Positions 1 to 7,855 of a DNA stretch of 21,814 bases are shown piece after piece. The notes under the pieces are model-generated. The model made no database searches. It worked only from the letters and a program-made list of their open reading frames with translations, and was not told the DNA's origin. The DNA comes from RQOF01 sp964461135 (GTDB taxonomy: Bacteria > Calditrichota > Calditrichia > RBG-13-44-9). The stretch covers positions 1 through 21,814 of the forward strand of contig CAYWTB010000077.1 of assembly GCA_964461135.1 (NCBI GenBank), in the 5' to 3' direction. The position numbers and the translations under genes are program-made. Numbering within the stretch: position 1 is the first letter of the stretch; each line of letters opens with the position of its first letter.

Positions 1-87
1 AGTTAGCTAGGGTAAAATCCTAAAAAATGCCTATAACTGTCGAAGATGGGTTAATAAATCCGAGTTATTTAAAAATAAAAGAATCAA

Positions 88-810
88 ATGGAAGAAAAAT
101 TAGTACCCCCCATTGAGAAACAAGAGAAATACTGGGACGATTGGCAGGAGAAACGGTCTATAAATGATTGGTCATTACGTAGAGCCAGTATTATTTTGGA
201 TATGATTCGATCCCTTAACTTGATCAATCCTCATGTTATAGATTTTGGCTGTGGTAATGGTTGGTTTACGACAAAACTTCTGGAATTCGGACAGATTACG
301 GGTATAGATCTTTCCAAAAAAAATATGGAGGAAGCTCAAGAAAAATTTCCATTAATTAAATTTATTGGGGCAAACTTATTTGAATATCCATTGCCCCAGG
401 CATATTATGATGTGGTTGTATCGCAACAGGTGATTGCTCACGTATCTGATCAGAAAAAATATATCGATCTTGTGTCAGGACTTCTGAAATCTCAGGGATA
501 TTTTATTCTGACTTCCAATAATAAAATTGTTATGGACCGATTAGGGGAAGAATATCAGGATCATAAAAATGCCGGTCACCTGGAAAATTGGTTGACATTC
601 AGGGAATTAAAGACTTTCTTAAAACCCCAGTTTAGAATAATAAAAAAGTTATCGATCATCCCCAGAGGACATTACGGATTTTTAAAGGTAGTAAATTCGT
701 ACAAATTAAATAAACTTATTGGTATTTTTTTGGGGAAAGATACATTAGATACAATAAAAGAAAAATGTGGTTTAGGGTATATAAATATCATTTTTGCTCA
801 GAAAAAATAA
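88..810 (+). CDS. Class I SAM-dependent methyltransferase
   Basis: Small cytoplasmic methyltransferase of 240 residues, a usual length for the family. The Rossmann-fold SAM site is clear: motif I VIDFGCGNG at residues 50-58, an acidic residue in GIDLS (Asp74) that would hold the SAM ribose, and a motif IV-like strand around YYDVVVSQQVIAHV (about 106-119). This resembles the Methyltransf_11/UbiG-like group often found in polysaccharide clusters. The substrate cannot be read from sequence; a sugar or a lipid-linked glycan is the likely target because a pyruvyltransferase, a flippase and glycosyltransferases follow. The ATG has no good Shine-Dalgarno site, only an A-rich leader. It is separated from the next gene by a 317-bp gap holding a repeat-like element, so the two may not share a transcript. 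The general class is secure and the role is not. Confidence 0.85.
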   Translation: MEEKLVPPIEKQEKYWDDWQEKRSINDWSLRRASIILDMIRSLNLINPHVIDFGCGNGWFTTKLLEFGQITGIDLSKKNMEEAQEKFPLIKFIGANLFEYPLPQAYYDVVVSQQVIAHVSDQKKYIDLVSGLLKSQGYFILTSNNKIVMDRLGEEYQDHKNAGHLENWLTFRELKTFLKPQFRIIKKLSIIPRGHYGFLKVVNSYKLNKLIGIFLGKDTLDTIKEKCGLGYINIIFAQKK

Positions 811-1127
811 TTGAGTAATAATTATCTTAAATGATCATGCCCGCAGCGCCTAAAAGTTTTATTAATGGTCATTGCGACCGAAGTGAATGAAGTGAGCGCA
901 GTGTTTGTCTGTGGCCAGGTAGGCCTGTCAGACTGTCTGCTGCCCGCCTGGTATCAAACAGGCAGACGGAGCAGGTCTTTATTAAGGGGCTACGGGGGAG
1001 TTTTTACTGGAGACAATTACAGCCTGCTTGGTTTCCGAACTATAACACCAATCAAATAAACAAATTTTTATCTATAAAGACAAAATTCTACACATTAAAA
1101 TATTTATCATTGTAACCCACGGAGAAT
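811..1127. other. 317-bp intergenic gap with a G+C-richer insert
   Basis: The gap between the methyltransferase and the pyruvyltransferase-like gene is AT-rich at both edges and clearly richer in G+C in the middle (about 865-1045). A 64-residue reading frame runs through the middle, but its composition and the hairpins inside it argue against a gene. I see no tRNA, riboswitch or convincing promoter. A GGAG lies at 1121-1124, three bases before the ATG at 1128, and could serve as a closely spaced ribosome site. Confidence 0.5.
865..1045. repeat. Candidate interspersed palindromic repeat with tandem hairpins
   Basis: A G+C-richer segment in an AT-rich gap. It opens with GTCATTGCGACCGAAGTGAA (868-887), which resembles the GTCATTGCGAGCGAA-type dispersed repeats known from many bacterial genomes. 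Two hairpins follow in series. One is at 907-933, where GTCTG pairs with CAGAC outside and GGCC pairs with GGCC around the loop AGGTA. The other is at 935-967, where GTCTG pairs with CAGAC and CCTG pairs with CAGG, with a bulge. Such tandem stems are typical of REP/BIME-like elements. Only one copy is visible here, so repetition in the genome is inferred and the edges are approximate. Confidence 0.45.
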
Positions 1128-2495
1128 ATGGATAAAAAGGAAAAATTACGATTAGGAATATTTGGACATTATGGTAATCGAAATCTTGGAGATGAAGCCA
1201 TTATTGCTGCCGTTATCCAAAGTGTCAGGAATTATATTCAGCATGCAGATATATATTGTTTTTCAAGTCATCCGGATGATAGCCAGTTAAGACATCAAGT
1301 GCTTTCCTATCCTATATATAAATTAACAAGAAAAAATGATATATTTGATAGAGGGATAGTAATTGAAAATAAAAATGTTTCAATAAATAAGGAAAAAGGG
1401 AGCCAAAATTTTTCAAGGCAGTTAAGCATAACAAATAAATTTAAGGAATCACTTAGAAGACTAACACCTGTCTTTCTTCTATTAAAATTGTTCAGAAATT
1501 TCATACTGTTATTAATAAATTTTATCAAAGAATTGTTCTTTTTACGTGATTCCTACAATATTCTTAAAAAAATTGATCTCTTATTGATTTCAGGATCAAA
1601 TCAATTTTTAGATAACTGGGGAGGACCCTTTGGTTTCCCTTACACTTTATTAAAATGGTCTTTGCTGGCAAAAATCACCAATACCAGATTGGCATTCATT
1701 AGTGTTGGTGCAGGACCTATAAATTTTAAACTCAGTCTGTTTTTTATTCGGCTAGCCATTTCATGTTCATTTTATACTTCATTCAGGGATGAGCCATCAA
1801 AAAAATTAGTGGAAGGGGATAAAACACGTGAAATTGGCCCGGTAATGCCGGATCTGGCCTTTAGTTTATATTCTAATAATTTTAATGGATATCCGGTCGG
1901 AAATAAATTTTCAAAGGACAGACCCAAAATTGGAATAAATCTCATGCCTGTTTATTATGAAGGTTACTGGCCGGTTCCGGATGAGTTTAAATACAAAAAC
2001 TATATCAATAAAATTGTGGAGTTTTCCTCAAATTTGCTATTAGAGGATTATCCGGTTGTTTTTTTTACCACCCAATTTATGGATAAAGCAGTGATTGATG
2101 ACTTGTTAGAAATTCTGGAAACCAAAAATCTCCTTTCTGAACAAAAAGAAGATTATATGTTTTACCAGGACTCTTTAACTGAACTAATGAGTTTTATCAG
2201 TTCCAGGGACATTATTGTGGCAACCAGATTTCATGGAATTTTACTGTCCTTATTAGTTGAAAAACCTACGTTGGGAATTTGTTATTTCATAAAATCCGCG
2301 GATTTATTAAATAAGGCGGGGCAGAACAACTATCATGTTAACTTAGACAATTTTACGACAAAGGAATTGATGGATCGGTTCAAATTGCTTGAACAAAATG
2401 CCACTACTGAAGTATCAAAAATTCGGAAGTGTGTAAAAACATATCAAGAACAATTGAATTTACAATATCAGACAGTGCTCTTTCACAATTCCTGA
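1128..2495 (+). CDS. Polysaccharide pyruvyl transferase family protein (CsaB/WcaK-like)
   Basis: 455-residue protein of the polysaccharide pyruvyl transferase family, which typically moves a pyruvate ketal from phosphoenolpyruvate to a sugar of an exported glycan. Family landmarks are the N-terminal LGIFGHYGNRNLGDEAI at residues 9-25, the central LLISGSNQFLDNWGGP stretch followed by a hydrophobic segment and SVGAGPINF, a SFRDEPS motif, and the C-terminal VATRFHGILLSLL around 364-376, where the RFHG is the conserved signature. It is longer than many homologues because of a Lys/Phe-rich insertion around residues 60-140. The ATG follows ACGGAGAAT, a usable but closely spaced ribosome site. Its position before a flippase fits glycan decoration. 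The family is secure; actual pyruvylation is inferred, since some members use other donors or have unknown activity. Confidence 0.85.
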   Translation: MDKKEKLRLGIFGHYGNRNLGDEAIIAAVIQSVRNYIQHADIYCFSSHPDDSQLRHQVLSYPIYKLTRKNDIFDRGIVIENKNVSINKEKGSQNFSRQLSITNKFKESLRRLTPVFLLLKLFRNFILLLINFIKELFFLRDSYNILKKIDLLLISGSNQFLDNWGGPFGFPYTLLKWSLLAKITNTRLAFISVGAGPINFKLSLFFIRLAISCSFYTSFRDEPSKKLVEGDKTREIGPVMPDLAFSLYSNNFNGYPVGNKFSKDRPKIGINLMPVYYEGYWPVPDEFKYKNYINKIVEFSSNLLLEDYPVVFFTTQFMDKAVIDDLLEILETKNLLSEQKEDYMFYQDSLTELMSFISSRDIIVATRFHGILLSLLVEKPTLGICYFIKSADLLNKAGQNNYHVNLDNFTTKELMDRFKLLEQNATTEVSKIRKCVKTYQEQLNLQYQTVLFHNS

Positions 2496-2557
2496 ACCCA
2501 TAAAAAATTTTGACCTCTTGTCATACCAAAAATAATGTTAAAAAATCATTTTCTGTA

Positions 2558-2593
2558 TGAATGCTGGATTATTAAAAAAATATTCTGCATTCA
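2558..2593. repeat. Imperfect inverted repeat between pyruvyltransferase-like gene and flippase
   Basis: TGAATGC (2558-2564) and GCATTCA (2587-2593) are perfect complements, and the bases inside continue an imperfect A/T-rich stem. It could form a hairpin in the 147-bp gap. No run of T follows the stem, so it is not a classic terminator. It may be an RNA-stability element or chance in AT-rich DNA. Confidence 0.3.
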
Positions 2594-2642
2594 TTAGGCT
2601 CAATTAAATACGTGACCATAAACCGAACACATTAATCACATT

Positions 2643-4112
2643 ATGTTGGAAGAATTTAAGAGTATCATTAAGCATACATCGATCTATTCTTTAGGAACAA
2701 TTTTTTCTAAAATTGTCGGATTTATTATGATACCGATTTACACCCGGTATCTCACGACGGCTGATTACGGCACACTTGAGCTTTTGACACTTGTTTCAAG
2801 CCTTTTATCCATGCTGTTTTCCTTGAGAATAACGGCGGGTTTGGTCAGATATTATTATCAATATCAAACCACACGAGAACGAAACCAACTGGTTAGTTCA
2901 GTTTTGATCAGTATTATATCAATGGCAATTATTGTGACGATATTATTAAGTATCAACGCGGATTTTTTTTCCCGCTTAGTATTTAAAAATACTGAAAATA
3001 GTAAATTCTTTATTTTTATTTTTTTATCTTTGGGATTCGAAATATGTATCGATGTCTGTTTAACCTATATCAGAATCATGGAAAAATCATTTCATTATAT
3101 AGCTTTTTCCTTAACATCCCTTATCATATCGTTATCTTTGAATATATTTTTTATAGTCGTACTGAAATGGGGAGTTTTAGGATTGTTATATAGTATGGTG
3201 ATTACAAATGGTTTTGTAATGTCTTCTCTCCTTTTTTATACTTTGAATAAGGTTAGAATATCATTTGACTTCAAGAAATTATATCCGGTGGTAAAATTCA
3301 GTATTCCGGTAATTCCGGCCGGGATTCTCATATTTATCTTAAATATGGGAGATCGGTTCATTTTAAATAAATTAGGAAATTTAAGTGAGGTGGGAATTTA
3401 TTCTCTAGGTTATAAATTCGGAATGTTATTGGGGACTTTTATTGGCGGTCCCTTTTTGAATATGTGGCAACCCAAAAGAGTTGAAATCAATTACGACGAA
3501 AAAAATAGAAATGAAATATTTTCTAGAATACTGGTGTATTTTATTTTTATTTTATCTTTCGGAGGCCTGGCGATTTCGATATTGATCAAGGATGCTCTAA
3601 CCATAATTGCTACACCCGAATTTTTCCCTGCCTACAAAGTTGTTCCTTTGGTGGTCATTGGTTATGCGTTTTACAACATTTATTATATTGTCGATTTTGG
3701 TTTTTATATAAAAGACCGCACCTACTGGTATATTATCATCAACGCGGCTGGGGCAGCATTAAATATCGGATTGAATTTACTGCTCATTCCTTTATATGGA
3801 GTGATGGGGGCTGCTGTTGTCACGGCTGTTTCTTTTTTTGTTTGTTGCTTATTGGCTTTCCTCATTTCTCAACATTACTTTAAAATTAATTATGATTTTG
3901 GTCGAATATTGAAACTTCTGGTAACCGTATTGGTTTTTTATTTTGCAGGAATATATGTTTCCACATCCTCACTATTCCTTAATATTTTTATTAAAATGTT
4001 AATTATTTTATTATTTCCGGTAATCTTATACTTCTTGAAATTTTTTGATACTCAGGAAATGAATTTCATTAGAAGTAAATTGCGCCGGGTTACTCTATTA
4101 ATAAAAATTTGA
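2643..4112 (+). CDS. Wzx-like polysaccharide flippase (MOP superfamily)
   Basis: 489-residue integral inner-membrane protein with a dozen or more hydrophobic segments over the whole length, as expected for oligosaccharide flippases of the MOP/MVF superfamily. The N-terminus carries the family pattern: an amphipathic start, then YSLGTIFSKIVGFIMIPIYT and RYLTTADYGTLELL (about residues 15-50). A central KFSIPVIPAGI and NMGDRFILNKLG (about 218-246) match the start of the second bundle. It would move undecaprenyl-linked repeat units from the cytoplasmic to the periplasmic face. No Wzy polymerase or chain-length regulator is visible, so assembly partners must lie outside the window or be absent. 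The ATG at 2643 lacks a Shine-Dalgarno site. The G+C is very low (14 of 60 bases over 3001-3060). Family assignment is confident; the specific glycan is unknown. Confidence 0.9.
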   Translation: MLEEFKSIIKHTSIYSLGTIFSKIVGFIMIPIYTRYLTTADYGTLELLTLVSSLLSMLFSLRITAGLVRYYYQYQTTRERNQLVSSVLISIISMAIIVTILLSINADFFSRLVFKNTENSKFFIFIFLSLGFEICIDVCLTYIRIMEKSFHYIAFSLTSLIISLSLNIFFIVVLKWGVLGLLYSMVITNGFVMSSLLFYTLNKVRISFDFKKLYPVVKFSIPVIPAGILIFILNMGDRFILNKLGNLSEVGIYSLGYKFGMLLGTFIGGPFLNMWQPKRVEINYDEKNRNEIFSRILVYFIFILSFGGLAISILIKDALTIIATPEFFPAYKVVPLVVIGYAFYNIYYIVDFGFYIKDRTYWYIIINAAGAALNIGLNLLLIPLYGVMGAAVVTAVSFFVCCLLAFLISQHYFKINYDFGRILKLLVTVLVFYFAGIYVSTSSLFLNIFIKMLIILLFPVILYFLKFFDTQEMNFIRSKLRRVTLLIKI

Positions 4113-4278
4113 ATATTCGTAGTGATATATTTTGATGTTGCCATATTTTTATGGACATTGAGTCATTTGTGTGGATATATTTTCAACAATAACGAAAGCT
4201 AGTAATATTGGCTGAATAAATTATTAATATGCAGCATTTATGATAGTTTAGGTAGAACAGAATTACAAATAATATAAT

Positions 4279-5301
4279 ATGATTATTGAATTAAATGATT
4301 CTTTCAGTGACGCTTGGGATTCTTTTATTGCCCGTCATCCCTTTGGAACAATATTTCATACAAGTGCCTGGAAAAAGGTTATTGAAAATACTTTCAGGTT
4401 AAAACATTCATATTATTATTATGAAAACAATTCTCAAATCGAAGGAATTCTTCCTCTATTTATTACCAGATCTCTTTTTTCCGGAAAAAAGATTGTTTCA
4501 ATCCCTTTTGCAGTTTATGGAGGCATATTGGCGGACAATAAAGACATTGAAAAAGAATTATTCAATTTTGCAAGCAATCTTGCCCGAAAGAATAAAGCCA
4601 ATCATATTGAATTCCGTAATAAAGAGAAAGCCTCATTTAATTTGCCCGAATTGAATTTGTACGTTACGTATATTAAAGAACTTGAGAAAGATAATCAGTC
4701 TATTTTATTAAGTATTCCGCGAAAATCCAGGGCGTCCATAAGAAATGGTTATAAAAAGTTTGATCTGACAACCCGTATTGATCGAGATCTTGATACTTTA
4801 TTTCGACTCTATTCTCTTAATAAAAAAAAATTAGGATCACCTCAATATCCACGAGCGTTTTTTGAAAATTTGATGCAGGAATTCGGAGAACAAGCTGGAA
4901 TCATGACGGTATTTACAGAGAATATTCCAGCAGCATCTGTTTTGTTTTTCTGCTACAGGGAAACAATACTTCCTTATTTTTCCGGAAGTGATGATAACTA
5001 TTTTTATACAAACGCCAATAATATAATGTATTATGAATTGATGAAATATGCAGTGGGAAAAGGTCTGAAATATTTTGATTTTGGAAGAAGCCGGAAAAAT
5101 ACGGGATCCGCCAAATTCAAAGAAAATATGGGCTTTGAACCCACCACTTTACATTACAATTTTTATTTATCAAAATCCCATAAAGTACCGAATATTTCAC
5201 CGTCCAATAGTCGTTTTAATCTGGTGACAAAAATATGGAGTAAGCTACCACTGACAGTGACCTGTTATTTAGGCCCCAAAATTGTGAAATATATTCCCTG
5301 A
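4279..5301 (+). CDS. FemAB-like GNAT acyl/aminoacyl transferase, XrtA-system type
   Basis: 340-residue protein resembling the FemAB-related family found with the XrtA/PEP-CTERM system (known as TIGR03019). The N-terminal part reads WDSFIARHPFGTIFHTSAWK (residues 13-32), a pattern shared by FemAB and BioF2-type acetyltransferase folds. The C-terminal half has YFDFGRSRKNTGSAKFKENMG (about 266-286), the typical GNAT-like region where the acyl donor binds. FemAB proteins add amino acids to cell-wall precursors from aminoacyl-tRNA. The XrtA-linked family has no proven reaction, to my knowledge. Here it abuts the following glycosyltransferase with no spacer (TGA then ATG), so the two are very probably co-translated. 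Given the ACP, ligase and decarboxylase downstream, it is a candidate for moving an aminoacyl group to the glycan; this is inference. Confidence 0.8.
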   Translation: MIIELNDSFSDAWDSFIARHPFGTIFHTSAWKKVIENTFRLKHSYYYYENNSQIEGILPLFITRSLFSGKKIVSIPFAVYGGILADNKDIEKELFNFASNLARKNKANHIEFRNKEKASFNLPELNLYVTYIKELEKDNQSILLSIPRKSRASIRNGYKKFDLTTRIDRDLDTLFRLYSLNKKKLGSPQYPRAFFENLMQEFGEQAGIMTVFTENIPAASVLFFCYRETILPYFSGSDDNYFYTNANNIMYYELMKYAVGKGLKYFDFGRSRKNTGSAKFKENMGFEPTTLHYNFYLSKSHKVPNISPSNSRFNLVTKIWSKLPLTVTCYLGPKIVKYIP

Positions 5302-6489
5302 ATGAAAAAAGTACTTTTTCTTGCTCATAGAATTCCTTTTCCGCCAAATAAAGGGGATAAGATTCGATCCTTCAATGAACTTAAATTTTTATCTACTAGA
5401 TTTAAGATAGATCTTATCACCTTTGCAGATAGCAAGAAAGATTTACAATATGTTCCAAAGCTCAAAGAATACTGCGACAAGGTTTTAGTTTTAAGTTTAA
5501 ATAAAATAATGGCTTTTTTCGGGGTATTCATATTTTTTCTTTCAGGTAAAAGTCTCTCGGAAGGATTTTATTATTCGCCAAAGTTTCGCCATTCTGTGAA
5601 TCAATTCATTTTACAAAATAAATATGCTTTTGTTTTTTGCTTCTCTTCCCAGGTTGCTCAATATGTATCAGATAAAAAGATTCAGAAGATCATGGATTTC
5701 TGTGATGTGGATTCAGATAAATGGATTCAGTATAGTCTAAACAAAATCTTTCCCTTGAGTATTTTATACCGTTTAGAAGGTTCGAGGCTTTCAAGAAAAG
5801 AGAAAGAAATTGCACACGATTTTTCCCTCTCTTTGTTATCGACCAGGCGGGAATTACAGCTGTTTCAGAAAAAAATAACAAACGCGAATCTGAAGATTCT
5901 GGCTAACGGAGTTGATTCCAATTATTTTAAACTCAATCATTCTGAAAAAGAGAGAGCATTGGTTTTTGTCGGTGCCATGGATTATTATGCCAACATTGAT
6001 GCAGTTATCTGGTTTATTGAAAAAGTGTTTCGAAGATTAAATCAAAGGGATAATCATATCAAATTTTATATTGTTGGTAGTAATCCCTCACAAAAAATCA
6101 GGAATTTTTCTGGTGAATTCAGCAATGTTATTGTCACCGGTTATGTGGAGGATGTGCGACCTTACCTGGCAAAATCGAAGATTGCGGTAATTCCCTTACG
6201 AATTGCCCGGGGAATTCAGAATAAGGTTTTAGAGGCCATGTCCATGGAGCTGCCGGTTATCATTTCACAAAAAATCTATGCATCATTACAAAATCCGGTT
6301 CCTCAAAATGTTCTGATTTTTAAAGACGAGTATCATTTTGTGGATCTGATCTTAAGTCTGATTAACGACGATGCGCGAATAAAAGAGACAGGCAAGCGTT
6401 TAAGAGAATATGTTCTTCAATATTACAATTGGAATAAGATTTTCAGCGATTTTGAACATATATTAAATACGAATTTGAACCTTTCATGA
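5302..6489 (+). CDS. Glycosyltransferase, XrtA-associated type 1 (GT4-like)
   Basis: 395-residue GT-B fold glycosyltransferase. The N-terminus VLFLAHRIPFPPNKGDKIR (residues 4-22) followed by SFNELKFLS is the hallmark of the XrtA/PEP-CTERM glycosyltransferase family known as TIGR03087. The donor-binding C-terminal domain includes LVFVGAMDYYANIDAV (about 220-235), FYIVGSNPS, VTGYVEDVRPYL and RGIQNKVLEAMSMELPVI (about 303-320). The last of these holds the conserved Glu that contacts the nucleotide-sugar ribose or phosphate. It acts on the cytoplasmic face, probably on a lipid-linked acceptor. The start abuts the stop of the FemAB-like gene, indicating translational coupling. The sugar donor cannot be deduced. 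Its proximity to the second glycosyltransferase and the amidotransferases mirrors the arrangement remembered from proteobacterial exosortase loci. Confidence 0.88.
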   Translation: MKKVLFLAHRIPFPPNKGDKIRSFNELKFLSTRFKIDLITFADSKKDLQYVPKLKEYCDKVLVLSLNKIMAFFGVFIFFLSGKSLSEGFYYSPKFRHSVNQFILQNKYAFVFCFSSQVAQYVSDKKIQKIMDFCDVDSDKWIQYSLNKIFPLSILYRLEGSRLSRKEKEIAHDFSLSLLSTRRELQLFQKKITNANLKILANGVDSNYFKLNHSEKERALVFVGAMDYYANIDAVIWFIEKVFRRLNQRDNHIKFYIVGSNPSQKIRNFSGEFSNVIVTGYVEDVRPYLAKSKIAVIPLRIARGIQNKVLEAMSMELPVIISQKIYASLQNPVPQNVLIFKDEYHFVDLILSLINDDARIKETGKRLREYVLQYYNWNKIFSDFEHILNTNLNLS

Positions 6490-6547
6490 GAGATTTGGAT
6501 TCTACCTTTTTTGTACCAAAAAGCATGTAAAATTTAAAAATCCAAGA

Positions 6548-7732
6548 ATGAATCAAGTAAGTAACCCAAAGACGAATATTCCAAAGATAAAAGTTCTTCA
6601 TGTTCTTTCCAGAGTATATCCTTATGCCGGAACCGAAAGAAAAGTTATTCAACTGTTAAATAAAATTGATCGAAATCGATTTATTCCTTCTATGGTCAGT
6701 ATGACAGATTTTTGGGAAAAAAGATCAGATTATCTGTCTCAGGATATTATATGTTTTGCTCTGAATAAAAAAGAAGGCATACATTTTACATTGGTATTTA
6801 AGTTAGCCAAGATATTTAGAAAAAATAACATTTCCATTGTTCATTCCCACAACTGGCCGACCCTATTTCATACGGTATTAGCAGCTAAAATGGCACGAGT
6901 TCCGGTTATTATACATGGTGAACATGGCAGGGATACCAAGGAGTTAGATCGAAGTTGGAAGCGAACGCTGATCAAAAAGAAATTATTTCAACTGGTTAAT
7001 AAAATGGTGGTGGTTGCTGAAGATTTGAAACAAATTTTGAAAAATGAATATGGTGTAAATGAATCAAAGATTGAATTTATTCCCAATGGCGTGGATATTG
7101 ATAGATTTGAAGTTTCCAGGTTTCCAGATAATGTTCAGGAGAAATATAATATTCGGCCATCAACAAAAGTTATTGCAACTATCGCTAAATTGAGACCGGT
7201 GAAAGATATTCCGACTCTCATTAAAGCTTTTAGAATTATCTATAATAAGGTAAACGATTCAAAATTGATTATAGCTGGCAGCACAGATGGTGGCCATGAA
7301 AAATGGCTGCAAGAGGTGAAGAATCTGATCAGGTCGTATAATTTAGAACATACTGTTCTTTTTCCTGGAAACATCGCGAATATCCCCGAATTTTTATCCG
7401 TAGTAGATGTTTATGTTAATTCTTCGGTATCGGAGGGTATGTCGAATACCATCCTGGAAGCTATGACGGCCAGAGTTCCTGTGGTGGCCAGTCGGGTAGG
7501 AGGGAATGTGGAACTGGTGAGAAATGGCGAAACCGGCTACTTGTTTAAAGTTGAAGACGAACATGATTGTGCGGACAAAGTCTTAAAAATTCTTCAGGAT
7601 CCATTTCTAAGAAAAAAAATGGGGGAAAATGCTAGAAGGATTATCGAAGAACAGTATGATATAAAATCGATGGTTAAACATAATGAAGATATATATCTAA
7701 AGTTATACCGGGAAAAATTTAGATTATCATAG
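6548..7732 (+). CDS. Glycosyltransferase family 4, XrtA-associated type 2-like
   Basis: 394-residue GT4 glycosyltransferase. The N-terminal domain opens with VLHVLSRVYPYAGTERKVIQ (about residues 16-35) and contains VHSHNWPTLFHTVLAA (about 98-113) and IIHGEHGRD, a combination typical of the second glycosyltransferase of XrtA loci (TIGR03088-like). The C-terminal domain carries the EX7E motif in SEGMSNTILEAM, with VIATIAKLRPVKDIPTLIKA and LIIAGSTDGG before it. These are retaining GT-B enzymes using nucleotide sugars. The start has no Shine-Dalgarno match, and an upstream region of 58 bp separates it from the preceding gene. An operon with the first glycosyltransferase is likely. The assignment to GT4 is firm; the precise XrtA subfamily is somewhat less so because GT4 proteins look alike. 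Confidence 0.85.
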   Translation: MNQVSNPKTNIPKIKVLHVLSRVYPYAGTERKVIQLLNKIDRNRFIPSMVSMTDFWEKRSDYLSQDIICFALNKKEGIHFTLVFKLAKIFRKNNISIVHSHNWPTLFHTVLAAKMARVPVIIHGEHGRDTKELDRSWKRTLIKKKLFQLVNKMVVVAEDLKQILKNEYGVNESKIEFIPNGVDIDRFEVSRFPDNVQEKYNIRPSTKVIATIAKLRPVKDIPTLIKAFRIIYNKVNDSKLIIAGSTDGGHEKWLQEVKNLIRSYNLEHTVLFPGNIANIPEFLSVVDVYVNSSVSEGMSNTILEAMTARVPVVASRVGGNVELVRNGETGYLFKVEDEHDCADKVLKILQDPFLRKKMGENARRIIEEQYDIKSMVKHNEDIYLKLYREKFRLS

Positions 7733-7855
7733 AGAATTGGAATTAAAAGTAAAGGTCTAAAGGAATTGGCAGGATTCTTCTATTTCGGCATATATCTAGG
7801 GGTTCAAAATTTTGGACTGCTATATATGAATATTATAACTTCATAAAGAGTTCTT

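Noticed and set aside
865..1059. 64-residue plus-strand reading frame
   Set aside because: It lies over a hairpin-rich, G+C-rich repeat-like segment, has no ribosome site and no recognisable protein features.
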